This document shows positions 1 to 7,806 of a DNA stretch of 43,785 bases, in pieces. The DNA is from Cyclobacteriaceae bacterium. Lineage in GTDB: Bacteria; Bacteroidota; Bacteroidia; Cytophagales; Cyclobacteriaceae. Made by a program: the position numbers and the translations under genes. The notes beneath the pieces were generated by a model. The model saw only the letters and a program-made list of their open reading frames with translations. It searched no databases and was not told where the DNA came from. The DNA lies in assembly GCA_022841475.1 (NCBI GenBank), contig JALHRJ010000036.1, positions 1 through 43,785 on the forward strand, in the 5' to 3' direction. Within the stretch, counting starts at the first letter, position 1. Every line of letters starts with the position of its first letter.

Positions 1-103
1 CTCCGGTGGGAATCAAATAATTTCTTCCGTAGCCCGGCTTTACTTTTACAGTATCGTTTTTATAACCGAGTCCTGTTACATCTTGTTTTAATATTACTTC
101 CAT
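1..103 (-). CDS. rplI: 50S ribosomal protein L9 (N-terminal part, runs off window)
   Basis: The reverse strand starts an ATG at 101-103 and reads [19 protein letters not shown], followed by [13 protein letters not shown], which is the conserved N-terminal domain of ribosomal protein L9, a 23S rRNA-binding protein at the base of the L1 stalk. Only 34 codons are present and the C-terminal part lies beyond the window edge. It follows rpsR by 16 bp on the same strand, giving the usual rpsF-rpsR-rplI order, so it is very likely the third gene of that operon. Confidence 0.95.
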   Translation of the reverse strand, partial: MEVILKQDVTGLGYKNDTVKVKPGYGRNYLIPTG

Positions 104-119
104 GGCGCTTCAGGTTAGG

Positions 120-371
120 TTATTTTAATGAATCGGCCAGGTAAGGAAGGATAGCAATGTGACGGGCGCGTTTAACTGCCTGAGCCACTTTGTTCTGAAA
201 CTTCCAGCTGTTGCCGGTTAATCTGCGGGGAAGAATTTTTCCCTGCTCGTTTATAAACTTTAACAAGAAATCAGGATCCTTGTAATCAATATACTTGATT
301 CCGTTTTTCTTGAAGCGGCAGTATTTAGGTTTAATCTCTGCGCGTTTGATAGGTTCGTTCATCAAGGTCAT
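120..371 (-). CDS. rpsR: 30S ribosomal protein S18
   Basis: This 83-residue protein is ribosomal protein S18, a small-subunit protein that binds with S6 at the platform. Recognisable stretches are [32 protein letters not shown] and the basic C-terminal [13 protein letters not shown]. The first ATG (369-371) overlaps the rpsF stop by 4 bp, which suggests translational coupling. A second in-frame ATG three codons later gives an equally plausible start at MNEPIK. The gene sits between rpsF and rplI as in most bacteria. Confidence 0.97.
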   Translation of the reverse strand: MTLMNEPIKRAEIKPKYCRFKKNGIKYIDYKDPDFLLKFINEQGKILPRRLTGNSWKFQNKVAQAVKRARHIAILPYLADSLK

Positions 372-748
372 GCTGCAACGTCCTCCTTTCTTGTGGTTGT
401 TTGTTTCTTGCTTCTGTTGAATTCTCCTTTGCGTCTGCGGGCATTATAAACAATCGCATGCTTATCCAGCACCGTTGTTAAAAAGCGCATCACTGATTCG
501 TCTCGTCTGAATTCTGTCTCCAGTGTGTTAACAAGGTCAGAAGAAGTTGTCGCAAATTCGATAAGGTTGTAGAAGCCGGTAGACTTGTTTTGAATAGGGT
601 AAGCCATTCTTTTTAGTCCCCACTTTTCTACGTTGATCACCTCAGCTTTAGCTTTAGTGAGCACCTTCACGAATTTCTCGACAGTATCCTTTGCCTGGTC
701 ATCAGACAAAACGGGATTTAAAATGAATACCGTCTCGTAGTTTTTCAT
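368..748 (-). CDS. rpsF: 30S ribosomal protein S6
   Basis: This 126-residue protein is ribosomal protein S6, the partner of S18 on the 30S platform. It opens with [20 protein letters not shown], typical of the family, and has the conserved [10 protein letters not shown] strand and a lysine/arginine-rich tail (residues about 100-126). It is the first gene of a minus-strand rpsF-rpsR-rplI operon. A good Bacteroidota-type promoter lies 31 to 62 bp upstream of its ATG. Confidence 0.97.
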   Translation of the reverse strand: MKNYETVFILNPVLSDDQAKDTVEKFVKVLTKAKAEVINVEKWGLKRMAYPIQNKSTGFYNLIEFATTSSDLVNTLETEFRRDESVMRFLTTVLDKHAIVYNARRRKGEFNRSKKQTTTRKEDVAA

Positions 749-778
749 GATTTAACTTAGTTGTTTTAAAATGGACTG

Positions 779-810
779 CAAAAGTAGGCAAAGCGTCCAA
801 ATTGGCCAAA
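779..810 (-). promoter_or_regulatory. Bacteroidota-type promoter of rpsF-rpsR-rplI
   Basis: On the minus strand a TTTG box (807-810) is followed after exactly 20 bp by TACTTTTG (779-786). This matches the known Bacteroidota housekeeping promoter pattern TTTG-N(17-23)-TANNTTTG. The predicted start of transcription near 772 leaves a leader of about 25 nt before the rpsF ATG at 748. Confidence 0.75.
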
Positions 811-844
811 TATCCTCGAAAAATATGGTAGCTAATTACCAGAT

Positions 845-1585
845 TTACTGATCATTCAGGGACCAATCGTAGTCCAGATGCGAAATTTTAGCGTCAGGCT
901 TGATTTTCACGGTTGAATGCCGGTTAACAAAGTCCCGAACCGAGCTTCCTTTTGTATTAAAATCCATCCCATACCACTTAAAAATCATGTTCAATTGTGG
1001 CTTATCTGGCGAAACTTTATTCCGGTATGGATCGGCAAGAAAGGCCTTGCTTTGTCGCGAAAGTTGCTCATCCAGCTTTTTAGCCTCGTACGCCTCGTTG
1101 AGCAAAATCGGGCACGATTTACTGGCACACACCAGCGCCATGTGAATGCGTGGGTCGTCAAACTGCTTGCGAAGTTTTCCGTGTTCAATATTATTGAGAT
1201 CCATCTTCTCCTTGCCGATGGTAATAAATTTGATGTCCCACGGAGTATTCACGAAGGGAATCTGAATGCTACTACCAATATCTTTAATACTCTTAAGAGG
1301 ATAGTAGCGTGTAATCAGTTTTATAGTAAAGGCATTATAGGCATTAATCCAATACGCCATCTGTTCTTCTTTCGTCCATGTTTTCTCATTGGGTGGATGT
1401 AAACTCAGTTGTTTGAGATATCCATTGAGTGCCACAGTATCGCTTTGAAATCCTTTGTAGTTCACAACGCCACGGGACGATACATACTTTTTCAATAAAG
1501 CATCAAAGGCTGCGTTCGATGGTTTATCCTGTGCAAAAGTTGCGTAAGAGAAAGTCGTCAGTAAGATGATGAATACTTTTTTCAT
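845..1585 (-). CDS. Secreted DUF547-family protein
   Basis: This gene encodes 246 residues starting at MKKVFIILLTTFSYATFAQ, a clean Sec signal peptide, so I place the start at 1583-1585; the reading frame is open further upstream but has no signal there. The body shows DUF547 hallmarks: MAYWINAYNAFTIKL (about residue 80), the paired-cysteine segment VCASKSCP, and a C-terminal FKWYGMDF stretch. DUF547 proteins have no firmly established biochemical role; some resemble cysteine-protease/transglutaminase folds. A degenerate -7 element (TACCTTCG, 1608-1615) is present without a clear upstream box. It is transcribed divergently from the glycosyltransferase and convergently with nothing. Confidence 0.85.
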   Translation of the reverse strand: MKKVFIILLTTFSYATFAQDKPSNAAFDALLKKYVSSRGVVNYKGFQSDTVALNGYLKQLSLHPPNEKTWTKEEQMAYWINAYNAFTIKLITRYYPLKSIKDIGSSIQIPFVNTPWDIKFITIGKEKMDLNNIEHGKLRKQFDDPRIHMALVCASKSCPILLNEAYEAKKLDEQLSRQSKAFLADPYRNKVSPDKPQLNMIFKWYGMDFNTKGSSVRDFVNRHSTVKIKPDAKISHLDYDWSLNDQ

Positions 1586-1686
1586 GGTCGTGTCAAAATT
1601 TCTGCTTCGAAGGTAGGTTTTTGTTATCCTACATAGTTGTGAAATCCTTCCTTTGTCTTGGTTCTGACAACTATTTTTATGCCAGA

Positions 1687-2406
1687 ATGAATCCGAATAA
1701 TGTATCAATAAGTGTAATAATTCCAACGGTCAACGAAGCGAATCGGATTTATTCCCTCATTCAGTTCATTATTAAACATGGTGGAGAGGCTGTCCTGGAA
1801 GTTATTGTTGTAGATGGAGAAAGCACAGACGATACGATAAGTGAGGCAACACGGGCCGGAGCAATGGTTTTAAAATCTGCTATCAGAACTCGTGCAGCCC
1901 AGATGAATCTGGGTGCCCGCGAGGCCCGGGGATCAGTCTTGTATTTTGTGCATGCTGACATAATACTTCAACCTACCTTTGTAGACGATATTGGTGAATC
2001 GCTCCATTTAAATTTTCAGGCGGGCTGCTATCGATATTTGTTTGATTCAGATAAAAGGATTCTAAAGATAAACGCTTATTTTACGCGCTTTCGTGGGATC
2101 ATGTGCCGGGGAGGTGATCAAACTCTCTTTGTCACAAAATCGGTATTTGAAGAATTGTCTGGTTTTGATGAGTATTACACAATCATGGAGGACTATGATT
2201 TTATAATGCGACTTCGTAAGAAATACACCTTCAGAATTATTTCTAAAGATGTAATTGTCTCGGCCAGAAAGTATGAAGGTAATAGTTGGTTTCGTGTTCA
2301 AGTCGCCAATTTAACCGTCTTCATGATGTTCTTTTTTAAGCAACACCCACAAAAGATGAAGAGAGTTTATAACATGTTAATCAGACGGAATGAGTTATCA
2401 CATTAG
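1687..2406 (+). CDS. Family 2 glycosyltransferase (TIGR04283-like)
   Basis: This 239-residue protein has a GT-A fold signature: the opening strand SISVIIPTVNEANRI, the nucleotide-binding VIVVDGESTDDT, a VHADIIL segment where GT2 enzymes hold their metal-binding acidic motif, and the acceptor-side GFDEYYTIMEDYDFIMRLR. The short length and the overall pattern resemble the TIGR04283 transferases. The sugar donor and acceptor cannot be told from sequence. The ATG at 1687 is chosen over an in-frame TTG at 1621 because homology begins at SISVIIP. No transmembrane segment is obvious except a short hydrophobic run near the C-terminus (TVFMMFFF). The 3' end overlaps the next gene by 17 bp. Confidence 0.85.
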   Translation: MNPNNVSISVIIPTVNEANRIYSLIQFIIKHGGEAVLEVIVVDGESTDDTISEATRAGAMVLKSAIRTRAAQMNLGAREARGSVLYFVHADIILQPTFVDDIGESLHLNFQAGCYRYLFDSDKRILKINAYFTRFRGIMCRGGDQTLFVTKSVFEELSGFDEYYTIMEDYDFIMRLRKKYTFRIISKDVIVSARKYEGNSWFRVQVANLTVFMMFFFKQHPQKMKRVYNMLIRRNELSH

Positions 2407-3448
2407 TGGAATCCAACAGATAGGATTAGGCGTGGAGGATGCAGACAAGGCATGGGCCTGGTATCGTAAATCATTTGGTATGAACGTCCCGATTTTCAGA
2501 GACCATGCTACGGCTTCACTCATGGCTCGGTACACAGGCGATCAGGCACACGACCGATATGCGATTTTGGCAATGAACCTGGCCGGTGGTGCCGGTCTGG
2601 AGATCTGGCAGTACACCAGTCGCACACCTAAAGATTCGGGTAACATTCTTCTGGGCGACACCGGAGTAACAGCTGTAAAAATTAAAGCCCATTCAGTAGC
2701 CGATGCATATAAAAGTTTGCTGTCTCAAGGTGCTACCATGTTAACCGAACCTGGCAAAGGGCCTGATGGACGATTGCATTTTTACCTGCTGGATCCTTAT
2801 GCCAACCTGATTGAGGTGATTGAATCAACAAGCTGGTTTCAGAAACGAACAAAAAAAAATCTGGGTGGTGTGGCCGGGTGCGTAATTGGTGTTACCAATA
2901 TTGATAATGCATTGGTTTTGTACCGCGATATTCTGGGGTTCAAGGAAATTGTATTTGATCAAACCCAAAAGTTTGAGGATTTAGCAAAAGTACCGGGCGG
3001 AAAAAATTCTTTCAGACGTATTTTACTTCGTTCATCCACTGCAAGAATAGGTGCATTTGGCCGCTTGTTAGGTCAGCATGAAATTGAGCTGGTGCAGGTA
3101 GAAGGCCGCCATCCTGAAAAGATTTTTCAAGACCGATGGTGGGGCGACAAAGGATATATTCATGTATGCTTTGATGTTTCAAATATGGATGCGCTGGCAG
3201 AGAAATGTAAACAGACTGGATTTGAATTTACAGTAGATAGCCGAAATTCATTCGACATGGGTAAAGCTGCCGGTCACTTTGCTTACTGCGAAGACCCGGA
3301 CGGTACACTCGTTGAGTTGGTAGAAACACACAAAATACCCATCGTTGAAAAGGCAGGACTTTATTTGAATTTACGCAAACGTGATCCGGCCAAACCACTC
3401 CCGAATTGGATCCTAAAACTGCTGTCTCTCAATAGTGTGAAGGACTAA
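2390..3448 (+). CDS. Tandem VOC (glyoxalase-fold) protein, HPPD-like layout
   Basis: The 352-residue product contains two VOC modules, about residues 4-150 and 156-315, each with the beta-alpha-beta-beta-beta pattern and an acidic end strand (ANLIEVIEST and GTLVELVETH). The layout resembles 4-hydroxyphenylpyruvate dioxygenase. In the second module, the usual first metal-ligand position (DH-I/V) reads GCVIGVTN, a cysteine rather than histidine, while YIHVCFDV and LVELVET could still provide His and Glu. The first module begins IQQIGLGV and lacks the usual His. HPPD activity is therefore not supported, and I would call it a VOC-family protein of unknown substrate. It starts inside the end of the glycosyltransferase gene (17-bp overlap), so the two are probably co-translated. 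Confidence 0.8.
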   Translation: MSYHISGIQQIGLGVEDADKAWAWYRKSFGMNVPIFRDHATASLMARYTGDQAHDRYAILAMNLAGGAGLEIWQYTSRTPKDSGNILLGDTGVTAVKIKAHSVADAYKSLLSQGATMLTEPGKGPDGRLHFYLLDPYANLIEVIESTSWFQKRTKKNLGGVAGCVIGVTNIDNALVLYRDILGFKEIVFDQTQKFEDLAKVPGGKNSFRRILLRSSTARIGAFGRLLGQHEIELVQVEGRHPEKIFQDRWWGDKGYIHVCFDVSNMDALAEKCKQTGFEFTVDSRNSFDMGKAAGHFAYCEDPDGTLVELVETHKIPIVEKAGLYLNLRKRDPAKPLPNWILKLLSLNSVKD

Positions 3449-3475
3449 GAGCATCTCTAAAACCGTGTCGCGTTG

Positions 3476-3518
3476 AGCCTGCCTGCTCCGCCAACTGCGG
3501 ATTCGGCAAAGGCAGGCT
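3476..3518. repeat. Nested palindrome between convergent genes
   Basis: The outer arms agcctgcct (3476-3484) and aggcaggct (3510-3518) are perfectly complementary, and an inner hairpin tccgc/gcgga (3487-3501) sits between them. The element lies between the converging VOC gene and the membrane coiled-coil gene, so it could fold in both transcripts. There is no U-tract next to the stem, so a simple intrinsic terminator is not supported. It shares the CTGCC/GGCAG core with the array at 10977-11250. Confidence 0.7.
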
Positions 3519-3536
3519 TGTCGAAACGTATATAAT

Positions 3537-4472
3537 TTATTTTACGTCAAACTTTGTTGTGCCCATCAGATATCCATCGGTATAAATTTCAACCTGGTAG
3601 GTACCGGCAATATATTCCGATCCTTTGTCGTAGGTGAAAATTAACTTTTGGCCGGTGTTGTCGAAAAGAATTTCCTGAGCGGCTGTATAAAACTCTTCTT
3701 TACCTTCTAACATAAAGGTGCCCGACCCTTTGGTGGTATCAAAAATCGGCTGACCATTTTCATCAATAACCCGAATCATGATTTGCTTGCCTTCGATGGG
3801 TGCCACCTTGTTATCCGCAATGGTGAACTCAATTTTTATTTTTTCTAATTGTTTCTTTCGGAAGGGTGGTGCCTTTTCACGGCCTTTGGAAGTAACCGAT
3901 ACAAGAGAAATATTCTCCGCTTTTAGTTGTGAAGCAATGGCAACCTTGGTAGCAAGCTCTTCTTTGTTTTTGGCGAGTACGTTTAAAGAATCATTCAGCA
4001 CATTTTGCTTCGTCTTCAGGTTTCGGTTTTCACTAAACAATTCTTTATTGACTGATTTTAATTTATCAATCTCATCATCTTTAATTTTAAGCAATTCCTC
4101 ATAACCCGACAGACGGTCTTTCAATTCCTTAATGGCTTTCGAATTGCGTGTATTGCTGCGTTTTAATTCAGCCATCACCTCTGCCTTGGCTTTTTCCAGT
4201 TCCGTTACATCACCCCCCAATTTGGCGATCTCATTAATTTTCTGCTCCAATTCCAGATTCACATCGTTCAATCGTTGCATGGTGGAGGCAAGGTCTTCTT
4301 CGGTAGTAGCCAACACTTGCTTAACTTCTGCCTTGTCCTGATAGTCCAGATAGATCTTAATACTTTGCACAACTACGATTACTAAAAGGATGCCGATGAT
4401 TATTCCTGCCTTGTTGCTGGATTTTTTTGGCTCCGGGGTTTTGTTGGTTTCGGGTGTAGTGGGTAGTGCCAT
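3537..4472 (-). CDS. Membrane-anchored coiled-coil protein, unknown function
   Basis: I do not recognise a named family. The 311-residue product has a short hydrophilic N-terminus rich in Pro/Thr/Lys, a single transmembrane helix at about residues 24-40 (IIIGILLVIVVVQSI), then a long heptad-rich, Lys/Glu/Leu-rich coiled coil from about 48 to 195. A predicted beta-rich C-terminal domain (about 205-311) ends with AGTYQVEIYTDGYLMGTTKF. The topology suggests an inner-membrane protein with a periplasmic rod and a terminal globular domain. It follows the methyltransferase gene by 56 bp on the same strand, and a plausible promoter lies in that gap. Confidence 0.8.
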   Translation of the reverse strand: MALPTTPETNKTPEPKKSSNKAGIIIGILLVIVVVQSIKIYLDYQDKAEVKQVLATTEEDLASTMQRLNDVNLELEQKINEIAKLGGDVTELEKAKAEVMAELKRSNTRNSKAIKELKDRLSGYEELLKIKDDEIDKLKSVNKELFSENRNLKTKQNVLNDSLNVLAKNKEELATKVAIASQLKAENISLVSVTSKGREKAPPFRKKQLEKIKIEFTIADNKVAPIEGKQIMIRVIDENGQPIFDTTKGSGTFMLEGKEEFYTAAQEILFDNTGQKLIFTYDKGSEYIAGTYQVEIYTDGYLMGTTKFDVK

Positions 4473-4493
4473 GAGAGTTCTTTTTTCAGCCGG

Positions 4494-4524
4494 TAAAAGT
4501 AGTTTTTATTGAAGGCATTACCAA
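4494..4524 (-). promoter_or_regulatory. Candidate promoter of the membrane coiled-coil gene
   Basis: On the minus strand TTG (4522-4524) is followed after 20 bp by TACTTTTA (4494-4501), one base off the TANNTTTG box. The predicted leader is about 15 nt. The -33 box lies just before the end of the upstream methyltransferase gene, so independent expression is possible but not certain. Confidence 0.45.
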
Positions 4525-4528
4525 CGCA

Positions 4529-5311
4529 TTACAAGGTCCAGGTGTAATGTTGTCGGTGAAGTGCCGGATCAAAGAATAAAATGCCACAGCGGAATAAATC
4601 AACGCTAGCATAAACCAGCTGATGATGTCGTAATTCATGCCAGGCGCGGGTCATTTCTTCAGAGTGATGGATATCGTCAAGTACGATAACACCTTTATCC
4701 GAAATACGCTTGCTGAGCAGGGAAAAATAACGAAGGGTAGGTTCATAGCGATGGTTCGCGTCCATCAACACAAAATTTAGTTTGGCAGGGTTTTGCAGAT
4801 AGTCTGAAAGTGTAGTATCCAGATTTCCTTGTATCAATCGGATGTTAGCAGTATCAAAGTATTCAAAATTGGTAAGGGCAATGTTGATCATCGCTGGATT
4901 TCCTTCAAAGGTTACTACTCGTGCGTTAGATTGCTTGGCCAGATAGAGCGTGGTGATGCCTGCGGAGGTACCTAATTCCAAAATGGATGTAGCGTTGAGA
5001 TAGTGTACGATGCGATAAAACAATTCGCACAAGGGCTTCGGACTCAAACTTGTCTCCGCTATTGTTGATAAGGTTCTTTTACCATTTTTAAAGTGCCTAG
5101 AGGGTGCCCCGAGATCGTTCATTTCAATCTCCATCTTGCTCGCCAATAACTTATTTCTTACATCTTCAATTTGTGAAAAGTCGGCCTGCGCGGTTTTATT
5201 CTTAATCACCTTTTCGTAAAAATCAAAGAAGAAAGGCGAATGAATGGAGTGTTCATCCACAGTGTGAAGCCAATGCCGGAAATAGGACTTAATCTGAAAT
5301 AAACCTGACAC
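4529..5311 (-). CDS. Class I SAM-dependent methyltransferase (O-methyltransferase-like)
   Basis: The 260-residue product has a Rossmann methyltransferase core starting near residue 105: motif I SILELGTSAGITTLYLA, the acidic strand-2 end VVTFEGN, and the motif-IV region LNFVLMDANHRYEP followed by KGVIVLDDIHHSEEM. This pattern is close to the catechol/caffeoyl-CoA type O-methyltransferases, in which the acidic residues can bind a metal. The N-terminal 100 residues (HSIHSPFFFDFYEKVI) are typical of a Bacteroidota subgroup with no assigned substrate. The gene lies 87 bp after apaG on the same strand and has no clear promoter of its own. Confidence 0.85.
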   Translation of the reverse strand: MSGLFQIKSYFRHWLHTVDEHSIHSPFFFDFYEKVIKNKTAQADFSQIEDVRNKLLASKMEIEMNDLGAPSRHFKNGKRTLSTIAETSLSPKPLCELFYRIVHYLNATSILELGTSAGITTLYLAKQSNARVVTFEGNPAMINIALTNFEYFDTANIRLIQGNLDTTLSDYLQNPAKLNFVLMDANHRYEPTLRYFSLLSKRISDKGVIVLDDIHHSEEMTRAWHELRHHQLVYASVDLFRCGILFFDPALHRQHYTWTL

Positions 5312-5398
5312 AATAATTCCAAAAAATGAATGTAAATAATTTTCGGTTGGGGAGGAGATAGATTACTGAAGTCTTTTAATAACCGCTGAAAACAATAA

Positions 5399-5785
5399 TC
5401 AATTCAGACGGAGTGGTGCCACCATGGTAAATTCCGGAACCACCACCTCAAACTTGACACCATCTACGATGCGTTCCATTTGATAGGTGCCTACCATTTT
5501 GCCAATGCCTGATTTAAGATTACAGCCCGACACATACTGATGACTTTGACCGGGCTCTAAAACAGGTTGCTGACCCACCACACCTTCTCCTTCCACTTCG
5601 CGCGACAGGAACCCGGCATCAAAAATATGCCAGTGTCTGCGCAGAAGTTGAATGGTAAATTCACTCTTGTTTTCTATGGTGATCCGATAGGTAAACACAT
5701 AGTGATATTGGCTTGGACTAGAATAGGAGGGTTGATACTCCGTTTCCACGCTTACCTTTACACCTTGTGTTATTTCTGCAATCAT
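5399..5785 (-). CDS. apaG: ApaG-family protein
   Basis: The 128-residue product is an ApaG protein, a small fibronectin-III-like beta sandwich. It shows the conserved TYRITIENKSEFTIQLLRRHW strand pair in part (YRITIENKSE, LLRRHW), the glycine-rich VEGEGVVGQQPVLEPGQ turn, and YVSGCNLKSGIGKMVGTYQM. The length matches the family (about 125 residues). ApaG has been linked genetically to Co/Mg homeostasis in enterics, but its molecular function is not settled. It is divergent from ung, with only 69 bp between the start codons. Confidence 0.93.
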   Translation of the reverse strand: MIAEITQGVKVSVETEYQPSYSSPSQYHYVFTYRITIENKSEFTIQLLRRHWHIFDAGFLSREVEGEGVVGQQPVLEPGQSHQYVSGCNLKSGIGKMVGTYQMERIVDGVKFEVVVPEFTMVAPLRLN

Positions 5786-5790
5786 TCGGT

Positions 5791-5798
5791 CAAAAATA
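5791..5798 (-). promoter_or_regulatory. -7 box TATTTTTG just before apaG
   Basis: On the minus strand TATTTTTG ends only 5 bp upstream of the apaG ATG (5783-5785). If used, the transcript would begin at or next to the start codon, so the mRNA would be leaderless or nearly so. No TTTG box is found at the expected 17-23 bp spacing; the nearest TTG (5825-5827) is 26 bp away. Confidence 0.35.
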
Positions 5799-5854
5799 TC
5801 ATTTTTTTCTATTTTTCATCCTGACAATATACATCCTTCACCGAATTATAATTC

Positions 5855-6523
5855 ATGGTCTCAGACGTTAAAATTGCACCTTCGTGGAAAGAAAGACTCA
5901 AATCTGAGTTTGATAAGCCCTATTTCAATCAATTAATTGACTTTGTTAAGCAGGAATACCAGTCACAAACAGTATTTCCCCCTGGAAAAGAAATTTTTCA
6001 TGCCTTCGATTGTGCTGATTTCGACACAGTTAAAGTGGTTATTCTGGGGCAGGATCCCTATCATGGACCAGGTCAGGCCAACGGGTTGTGTTTTTCTGTA
6101 CGTGAAGGTGTGGTGTTGCCGCCCTCTTTAAAAAATATTTTTAAGGAAATACAGAGTGATTTGGGTAAACCATTTCCCAAAAGTGGTGATCTGCAGCGTT
6201 GGGCTGATCAGGGGGTTTTACTACTAAACGCCACATTAACAGTGCGTGCGTCATCACCAGGTTCCCATCAGAACAAGGGCTGGGAACAATTTACCGATGC
6301 GGTGATCAAAGAAATTTCAGATAAAAAAAACAACGTGGTGTTTCTTCTTTGGGGCGCTTACGCACAGAAAAAAGGCGAGATCATCGATCGATCGCGCCAT
6401 CTTGTTTTGATGTCTGCACATCCATCTCCCTTCTCAGCCGATCGTGGTTTCTTCGGCAACAAACACTTCAGCAAAACCAACGATTACCTGAAGAGTAAGG
6501 GATTGAAGGAAATTGAATGGTAA
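5855..6523 (+). CDS. ung: Uracil-DNA glycosylase, family 1
   Basis: This 222-residue enzyme removes uracil from DNA to start base-excision repair. The water-activating loop GQDPYHGPGQANGLCFS places the catalytic Asp at residue 67. Other family markers are LLNATLTVR, the intercalation loop HPSPFSADRGFFG with His at residue 189, and the C-terminal FSKTNDYL. The length equals the usual family 1 size. It is a single gene, divergent from apaG and convergent with lepB; a 24-bp inverted repeat separates it from lepB. Confidence 0.98.
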   Translation: MVSDVKIAPSWKERLKSEFDKPYFNQLIDFVKQEYQSQTVFPPGKEIFHAFDCADFDTVKVVILGQDPYHGPGQANGLCFSVREGVVLPPSLKNIFKEIQSDLGKPFPKSGDLQRWADQGVLLLNATLTVRASSPGSHQNKGWEQFTDAVIKEISDKKNNVVFLLWGAYAQKKGEIIDRSRHLVLMSAHPSPFSADRGFFGNKHFSKTNDYLKSKGLKEIEW

Positions 6524-6532
6524 ATTCATTAC

Positions 6533-6600
6533 TAGTTTCTTGTTACTAGTTTCTGGGAGTGCAAGAAAACGAGCAACCAGAAACTAGCAACGAGAAACTA
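6533..6600. terminator. Long inverted repeat between ung and lepB, possible bidirectional terminator
   Basis: The left arm (6533-6556) and right arm (6577-6600) are 24 nt each and complementary at 22 positions, with one G-T wobble and one mismatch, around a 20-nt loop. Each arm is itself built from two copies of a core like ctagtttct. The right arm runs into the lepB stop codon (6598-6600). The genes on both sides converge here, so the fold would occur at the 3' end of both transcripts. No long U-tract follows, so the role as terminator is inferred from position and stem length. Confidence 0.6.
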
Positions 6601-7752
6601 TTTTATAAGCTTAAAGAACCTGCTCCACCGGATTTTATTCAAAAAGCTTCCATGCTTATCAATAGAAAGCCAGATGAAAAATCCTTTCCCTACAATGTGA
6701 TCTTCAGGTACAAAACCCCAATAGCGTGAGTCAAGTGAGTTGTGTCGGTTGTCACCCATCATAAAGTAATAGTTCTGATTAAAGGTGTATTCAGTAACTT
6801 CTTTGCCATCAATAAAGAGTTTATCCCCTTCTATCTTGACGTCTTTATTGAGATCGTAATCTTTTATTACACGGCCGTAGGTAGTTAACGTAGAATCATT
6901 GATCGTAATCTTCATGCCCTCTTTGGGTATTACCAGTGGACCATAATTATCACCATTCCACGGTGTGTATTTGGTGCCTGGAAAAATTCGCATATCCGGC
7001 CCTTCATCTGTGCGGTAATCTTCGGCCACCGAAGATACATAGGGTAATGCTTTTAGTTGATCAGCCTTTTCCTTCGTGATGAACATCTGATACACGGCTT
7101 TATCATTTTCAGGACGACCCATAAAGGAATAATCATCCGGATCGATTCCTAAATTTTCAAGATTGCGTTCATTGATTTCATCCTTGGCGGTGACCAGATA
7201 ACTGAATTGCATCTCTGGCGGATTAGGCGAAGGTTGTCCATTAATTATTATCTGTTTGTCTTTGATTTCAAAAATATCACCCGAAACGGCAACACATCGT
7301 TTGATGTAATTGGTTTTCAAATCAACAGGATAATCAATCCACTGACTCTTCGGCATCATGTAATTGTTCTCCTCAATGCGTGGCACATTAAAAACAACTA
7401 CATCCTCGCGCTTTACTTCACTGATTCCCGGCAAACGGAAAGTCGGTAATTGTATCCAATCCACATACGAAGGAATATTCGTAAACCAGATTTTTTGGTG
7501 AGTGAGAGGAAGTTGAAGGGGGGTTCGCGGAGTCCGCGTGCCATAATGGAATTTGCTCACAAACAGGAAATCACCTACCAACATGGAATTTTCCATGGAA
7601 GGAGTGGGGATCGTATAGGCTTCCATAATCAGCCAGCGGATCAAGGTTGCAGCCACCACCGCAAAAAGAACCGCATCCCACCATTCGCGCAGGGCCGACT
7701 TAGGTTTCTGTTCTTCCTTCTTTGTTTTTTTCTCCCAAAACTTCCAGTTCAT
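6598..7752 (-). CDS. lepB: Signal peptidase I
   Basis: This 384-residue inner-membrane protease cleaves Sec signal peptides. One transmembrane helix (about residues 26-44, VLFAVVAATLIRWLIM) precedes the catalytic serine in IPTPSMENSM (Ser52). The general-base lysine is Lys151 in NYIKRCVAVSGD, and the box E motif is GDNRHNSLDSRYWGF. The region between box D and box E is long, as is common in Bacteroidota. I chose the ATG at 7750-7752 (MNWKFWEKK), because the open frame extends only 9 codons further without family similarity. It is the last gene of the parA-to-lepB operon, 54 bp after dapB. Confidence 0.96.
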   Translation of the reverse strand: MNWKFWEKKTKKEEQKPKSALREWWDAVLFAVVAATLIRWLIMEAYTIPTPSMENSMLVGDFLFVSKFHYGTRTPRTPLQLPLTHQKIWFTNIPSYVDWIQLPTFRLPGISEVKREDVVVFNVPRIEENNYMMPKSQWIDYPVDLKTNYIKRCVAVSGDIFEIKDKQIIINGQPSPNPPEMQFSYLVTAKDEINERNLENLGIDPDDYSFMGRPENDKAVYQMFITKEKADQLKALPYVSSVAEDYRTDEGPDMRIFPGTKYTPWNGDNYGPLVIPKEGMKITINDSTLTTYGRVIKDYDLNKDVKIEGDKLFIDGKEVTEYTFNQNYYFMMGDNRHNSLDSRYWGFVPEDHIVGKGFFIWLSIDKHGSFLNKIRWSRFFKLIK

Positions 7753-7806
7753 CGTTGTCTTAATTTTAAAATCTGGCAAATAAAATGATTTTTCAGGTAG
7801 CGCAGG

